Assembly: GCA_002438075.1 (NCBI GenBank)
Contig: DJSQ01000050.1
Span: 6,799 to 24,494, forward strand
Source of the DNA: Clostridiales bacterium UBA6330
Lineage (GTDB): Bacteria; Bacillota; Clostridia; Oscillospirales; CAG-272
DNA: 17,696 nt
Direction of reading: 5' to 3'
The notes below the pieces were generated by a model. The model did no database searches and was not told the DNA's origin. It was given only the letters and a program-made list of their open reading frames with translations. The number at the start of each line of letters is the position of its first letter. Position 1 is the stretch's first letter. The translations under genes were made by a program, and so were the position numbers. Of the stretch, positions 14,912 through 17,696 are shown piece by piece.

Positions 14912-14955
14912 TTCGCTGTTTGTGGGGAGCAAATTCGCTGTTTATGGGGAAGCAT
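14912..14955 (+). repeat. Tandem 22-bp direct repeat upstream of the XRE-type gene
   Basis: TTCGCTGTTTGTGGGGAG at 14912 recurs at 14934 as TTCGCTGTTTATGGGGAA, with two substitutions in 18 positions. A spacing of 22 bp is about two turns of the helix. The second copy ends 17 bp before the -10 element at 14973, in the -35 region of the proximal promoter. It is a natural candidate for an operator bound by the regulator encoded next to it. Confidence 0.6.
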
Positions 14956-14969
14956 TTTTACGAAAAATA

Positions 14970-14978
14970 TGCTATAAT
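14970..14978 (+). promoter_or_regulatory. Extended -10 promoter next to the XRE-type gene
   Basis: TGC-TATAAT (14970-14978) is an extended -10 element. No recognisable -35 lies at normal distance; the repeat occupies that region. The start codon at 14998 would leave a leader of about 13 nt containing AGAGGTGAG. Confidence 0.5.
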
Positions 14979-14997
14979 TTTCTTAGAGGTGAGCCAA

Positions 14998-15540
14998 ATG
15001 AATCAAGTGAAAATAGGAAAATTTATCGCCGCTTTGCGGAAAGAAAAAGGCATGACGCAAGAGCAACTCGGAGAGAAACTCTGCGTGACGAACAAAACAA
15101 TTTCGCGTTGGGAAAACGGCAACTATATGCCAAACGTTGAAATGATGTCGCTACTCTCAAAAGAATTCGGTGTCAGCATTAACGAGATGATTGCCGGAGA
15201 ACGGCTTGGGACGGAAGAATTTAAGAAAGCCGCCGACGATAATCTTGTGACCGCGCTCAATAACAGCACCTATACGTTGAAAGAGAAAATTACATTTTTT
15301 AAGAAAAAGTGGTTGCGCGAACATCTTGCAACGATTGTTTTATGCGTTGTAGCGTGGATTGGTATGATGGTATTGCTGAAGTTAAAAACGCGAGGCAATG
15401 ACGGATTTCCGATTTTGTGTGCGGTTGGCAGTTTACTTGCCGTACTGTTCTATGCAGTGTTGCATAACCGCATGATGGCGTATGTAGAAAATCGCGTATA
15501 CCCGAATCCCGATAATGAAACAGACAATAAAAATAAATAA
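14998..15540 (+). CDS. Membrane-anchored XRE-family transcriptional regulator
   Basis: The 180-aa product begins at ATG 14998 after AGAGGTGAG; an in-frame start at 14824 lies inside the preceding terminator and is rejected. Residues 1-63 form a typical HTH_3 domain (GMTQEQLGEKLCVTNKTISRWENG, with the recognition helix in TNKTISRWE). After a charged linker there are two hydrophobic helices at about 110-128 and 137-156, then a hydrophilic tail. Such membrane-tethered XRE regulators are common in Clostridia and usually control nearby genes or respond to envelope cues. Codon use is more AT-rich than its neighbours (21 of 60 G/C in bases 15241-15300). No clear partner gene is beside it. Autoregulation through the upstream repeat is likely but inferred. 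Confidence 0.88.
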   Translation: MNQVKIGKFIAALRKEKGMTQEQLGEKLCVTNKTISRWENGNYMPNVEMMSLLSKEFGVSINEMIAGERLGTEEFKKAADDNLVTALNNSTYTLKEKITFFKKKWLREHLATIVLCVVAWIGMMVLLKLKTRGNDGFPILCAVGSLLAVLFYAVLHNRMMAYVENRVYPNPDNETDNKNK

Positions 15541-15597
15541 ACATTGTCAGATATGTTTAACCGCCACGGAACGGCAATGTACCCTTGTTTTGCATAG

Positions 15598-15646
15598 AAA
15601 AAGACACACGCAACGGAACTTTGTATGCTCCCTTTGCGTGTGTCTT
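15598..15646 (-). terminator. Intrinsic terminator of the tRNA-Leu gene
   Basis: Bases 15601-15613 (AAGACACACGCAA) and 15634-15646 form a perfect 13-bp stem with a 20-nt loop. On the minus strand it is followed by a T run (complement of A 15598-15602). It lies 3 nt downstream of the tRNA 3' end. On the + strand no T run follows it. Confidence 0.85.
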
Positions 15647-15648
15647 GC

Positions 15649-15732
15649 TGGTGCGGGCGACAGGACTTGAACCTGCACACCGAAGGTATAAGATCCTAAA
15701 TCTTACGTGTCTGCCAATTCCACCACGCCCGC
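15649..15732 (-). tRNA. tRNA-Leu (anticodon UAG)
   Basis: The minus strand folds as a long-variable-arm tRNA. The 7-bp acceptor stem is GCGGGCG (complement of 15726-15732) with CGCCCGC (complement of 15653-15659). The D-arm contains GGAATTGGCAGAC. The anticodon stem TAAGA/TCTTA encloses the loop TTTAGGA, giving UAG for CUA leucine codons. The variable arm and a T-arm with GGTTCAAGTCC follow. The 3' CCA is encoded (15651-15649) after discriminator A. It has its own promoter and terminator. Confidence 0.95.
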
Positions 15733-15748
15733 CCGTTTTGCTCCCTTT

Positions 15749-15777
15749 ATTTTACCATTTTTTCAGCCGTTTGTCAA
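15749..15777 (-). promoter_or_regulatory. Promoter of tRNA-Leu, overlapping the acetyltransferase stop
   Basis: On the minus strand, TTGACA (15772-15777) and TAAAAT (15749-15754) are separated by 17 bp, with the tRNA 5' end at 15732. The -35 element covers the TGA stop codon of the acetyltransferase gene (15774-15776). Confidence 0.8.
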
Positions 15778-16265
15778 GGCTTTTTTGCACTTTTTCGGCG
15801 GTCGATAATCTGTTCCATGCCGATCTTCTGAACCGTCAGACCGCACTTCTCGTAAAAGCGCATGGCGGAGGCGTTGCAAGCCCAGACGTTCAGCGTCACG
15901 TTGTAGCAGCCGCACTCCTCCGCAAAGGCGAGAACGTGGTCATACAGCGCTTTCCCAATCCCTTTGCCCCGTATATTACCGTCCACGCAAAGGTCATCAA
16001 TGTACAGCGTGCGAATCGGTTGCATGGAGTCGGCGTGCGGGCTCTGAAAGATACAAAACGCGTATCCGAGGATTTGGCCGTCCTCCTCCGCCACAAAAAT
16101 CGGGCGCTCGTCGTTCGGAATCAGCGCCTCCAGCTCCTCCGTTGTATACTTTTTTGCTCCTGCGCGGAACAGGTCGGGTCTTGCGTCCGAGTGGACCTTG
16201 TGAACCTGATACAGCAGGGGAATAATCTGCGGGATATCTGCCGCTTTTGCTCTTCTGATTTCCAT
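15774..16265 (-). CDS. GNAT-family N-acetyltransferase
   Basis: The 163-aa product starts after a strong AAAGGAGA. It is a single-domain GNAT protein of normal length. The N-terminal MEIRRAKAADIPQIIPLL is the usual strand-1/helix-1, and motif A is seen as DLCVDGNIRGKGIGKAL (about residues 91-107), with the RGKGIGKA acetyl-CoA pyrophosphate loop. The later segment ASAMRFYEKCGL is the standard motif-B helix. Substrate cannot be read from the sequence. It has its own promoter and is followed by tRNA-Leu, with which it may share a terminator. Confidence 0.92.
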   Translation of the reverse strand: MEIRRAKAADIPQIIPLLYQVHKVHSDARPDLFRAGAKKYTTEELEALIPNDERPIFVAEEDGQILGYAFCIFQSPHADSMQPIRTLYIDDLCVDGNIRGKGIGKALYDHVLAFAEECGCYNVTLNVWACNASAMRFYEKCGLTVQKIGMEQIIDRRKSAKKP

Positions 16266-16292
16266 AACCTTGTCTCCTTTGGAATATACCCT

Positions 16293-16321
16293 ATTATACC
16301 ACGCCTTGCGGAAAAAAGCAA
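16293..16321 (-). promoter_or_regulatory. Promoter of the acetyltransferase gene
   Basis: On the minus strand, TTGCTT (16316-16321) and TATAAT (16293-16298) are separated by 17 bp, about 27 bp upstream of the start codon at 16265. Confidence 0.75.
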
Positions 16322-16333
16322 GAGGGGAGGGAG

Positions 16334-16371
16334 AAAAGAGAGAGGGGACCCTCCGCAGAAGATCCCTCTCT
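16334..16371 (-). terminator. Probable terminator of the feo operon
   Basis: On the minus strand, an AGAGAGGG stem (complement of 16364-16371) pairs with CCCTCTCT (complement of 16339-16346) around a 17-nt loop, followed by a short T run (complement of 16334-16337). The stem is only 8 bp and the T run is short, but its place, 9 nt after the FeoB-associated gene, is right. Confidence 0.6.
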
Positions 16372-16379
16372 TTTGAGCG

Positions 16380-16559
16380 TTATTTTTTCTTCTGCCCGTG
16401 GCAGGAGCCTGCCATGGCACAGTGTGCGCAGTTACAGCCGCAGGACGATTTTCCGCGCCGCTTATCGCGGACCAGCGAGAAGATAATCAGTCCGACAACC
16501 ACGACCAACGCCGCGCAGATCAGCACGGTTGGCAGATACTTTGCAACCCAAATCAACAT
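16380..16559 (-). CDS. FeoB-associated Cys-rich membrane protein
   Basis: The 59-aa product starts at the ATG complementary to 16557-16559, preceded by AAAGGAG; an in-frame GTG six codons upstream would include that site as coding and is rejected. One hydrophobic helix (about residues 8-29) is followed by a basic stretch and a Cys-rich tail (CGCNCAHCAMAGSC) ending in Lys residues. This is the plan of the FeoB-associated Cys-rich protein family found next to feoB in Clostridia. It lies 33 nt after the feoB stop codon and is probably co-transcribed. It may help ferrous iron passage or FeoB assembly, which is not established. Confidence 0.85.
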   Translation of the reverse strand: MLIWVAKYLPTVLICAALVVVVGLIIFSLVRDKRRGKSSCGCNCAHCAMAGSCHGQKKK

Positions 16560-16592
16560 AGCAGAAGCTCCTTTCACAATTTTTACAGTCGA

Positions 16593-17696
16593 TTATTTCG
16601 CAACCTTGACCGATGCGGTCAGCTTGGTTGCTTCCTTGTAGGGACGGACCACCATGTAGACGATACCCGCCAGAAGCGCAACCGCCACGATGATACCGAA
16701 CGGATTTGCCTTTCCGAGGAAGATGTTACCGAACTGGTTGATCATCAGCGCGATTGCATAAGCAAAGCCGCACTGATAGCCGATGGCGAACCAAGTCCAC
16801 TTCGGGCTGTTCATCTCACGCTTGATAGCACCGATTGCCGCGAAGCAAGGCGCGCAGAGCAGGTTGAACACGAGGAACGCATATCCGCTGACACCCGTGA
16901 AGGCTGCCTGAAGCGCGGTGTAGACGTTGCCCGATGCACCGTAGAGGATACCCATGGTACCAACGATGTTTTCTTTTGCAACCAGACCGGTGATGGAAGC
17001 GACGGTTGCCTGCCATGTGCCGAAGCCGAGGGGCTTGAAGATCCACGCAATGGCACCGCCGACTGCGGCGAGCATGGACTGATCCAGCTCATCCTCCGCA
17101 AGCATACGGAAGCCGTCTGCCGTGAAGCCGAAGTAGCTGGTGAACCAGACAACGATTGTGGACAGAGCGATGATGGTACCTGCCTTCTTGATGAAGGACC
17201 AGCCGCGCTCCCACATCGAACGCAGGACGTTGCCGGGTGTGGGCATATGGTAGGCAGGAAGCTCCATGACGAACGGAGCAGGATCGCCGGCGAACATCTT
17301 GGTCTTCTTCAGCATGATACCCGAGAGAATGATTGCTGCCATACCGATGAAGTATGCGCTGGTGGCAACCAGAGCCGAGCCGCCGAACAGAGCGCCCGCA
17401 ATCATTCCGATGAACGGAACCTTTGCGCCGCAGGGGATAAAGGTGGTGGTCATGATCGTCATCCGACGGTCACGCTCGTTTTCAATGGTACGGGATGCCA
17501 TGATGCCGGGGATACCGCAGCCGGTACCGATCAGCATCGGGATAAAGGACTTACCGGACAGACCGAAGCGGCGGAAGATCCGGTCCAGAACGAAGGCGAT
17601 ACGCGCCATGTAGCCACACGCCTCCAGGAACGCAAGCAGGAGGAACAGCACCAGCATCTGCGGCACAAATCCCAGCACCGCGCCGACACCGGCAAC
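16593..17696 (-). CDS. Ferrous iron transporter FeoB, C-terminal part (5' end outside window)
   Basis: The open frame continues to the window edge, so the N-terminal G domain and start are missing; about 367 residues are visible. They form the FeoB permease: an opening segment VAGVGAVLGFVPQ, LEACGYMARIAF, then GKSFIPMLIGTGCGIPGIMA and TIENERDRRMTIM, the hallmark loops of the first gate domain. TTTFIPCGAKVPF and the second half (WERGWSFIKKAGTIIALSTIVVW, then GLVAKENIVGTMGILYG and NLLCAPCFAAIGAI) follow. FeoB imports Fe2+ under anaerobic conditions. No frameshift is seen. The Cys-rich partner gene follows; feoA is not in the window. Confidence 0.96.
   Translation of the reverse strand, partial: VAGVGAVLGFVPQMLVLFLLLAFLEACGYMARIAFVLDRIFRRFGLSGKSFIPMLIGTGCGIPGIMASRTIENERDRRMTIMTTTFIPCGAKVPFIGMIAGALFGGSALVATSAYFIGMAAIILSGIMLKKTKMFAGDPAPFVMELPAYHMPTPGNVLRSMWERGWSFIKKAGTIIALSTIVVWFTSYFGFTADGFRMLAEDELDQSMLAAVGGAIAWIFKPLGFGTWQATVASITGLVAKENIVGTMGILYGASGNVYTALQAAFTGVSGYAFLVFNLLCAPCFAAIGAIKREMNSPKWTWFAIGYQCGFAYAIALMINQFGNIFLGKANPFGIIVAVALLAGIVYMVVRPYKEATKLTASVKVAK

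Noticed and set aside
15542..15580. Possible + strand terminator after the XRE-type gene
   Set aside because: Only short pairings (CATTG with CAATG) across a long loop, with no T run. The strong hairpin nearby is oriented for the tRNA on the - strand.
15585..16376. 263-codon open frame on the + strand
   Set aside because: It runs antisense through the tRNA-Leu gene and the acetyltransferase and has no ribosome binding site or family features.

Overview
The window is a stretch of chromosome from a Gram-positive anaerobe, most likely a Clostridia member (Bacillota) of gut type. The reasons are strong AGGAGG-type ribosome binding sites, textbook TTGACA/TATAAT promoters, many lipobox and signal-peptide proteins with short Lys/Arg-rich N-termini, a FeoB-associated Cys-rich small protein, and GC-rich coding sequence (about 60% in hand-counted lines) with a few AT-richer islands. 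Genus and species cannot be read from it.

Left part (1-6908): a 20-bp-stem terminator closes an upstream unit. A consensus promoter (298-326) then drives six same-strand genes: a zinc-ribbon/SPFH protein, a four-helix membrane protein, a zinc-ribbon trypsin-like protease with no signal peptide, a zinc-ribbon helical protein, a 653-aa coiled-coil protein with two C-terminal membrane helices, and a 95-aa acidic protein overlapping the fifth gene by 8 nt. A bidirectional terminator ends the unit. The layout recalls SPFH-based envelope-stress loci such as Bacillus ydjFGHI, but I see no PspA. The mix of protease, repeated zinc ribbons and a large membrane coiled-coil protein is the best candidate here for an undescribed system. 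Its function is unknown; membrane surveillance or quality control is inference.

Middle part (6915-14828): a cytoplasmic TIM-barrel glycosidase-like protein on the minus strand is divergent from an AraC-type regulator. The regulator is followed, after its own terminator and a new promoter, by a surface operon: an orphan solute-binding lipoprotein, a lipoprotein with a ComEC-like metallo-beta-lactamase domain, a secreted GLUG/beta-helix protein and a 44-residue peptide gene. Three of these starts are translationally coupled or closely spaced. A strong terminator ends the operon. Together this looks like a sugar- or polymer-sensing and surface-processing locus, without permease genes in the window.

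Right part (14829-17696): an AT-rich, membrane-anchored XRE-type regulator has two promoters and a tandem 22-bp repeat upstream. It converges with a minus-strand block: FeoB (5' end cut by the window edge), its small Cys-rich partner, a GNAT acetyltransferase, and tRNA-Leu(UAG), whose promoter lies across the acetyltransferase stop codon.
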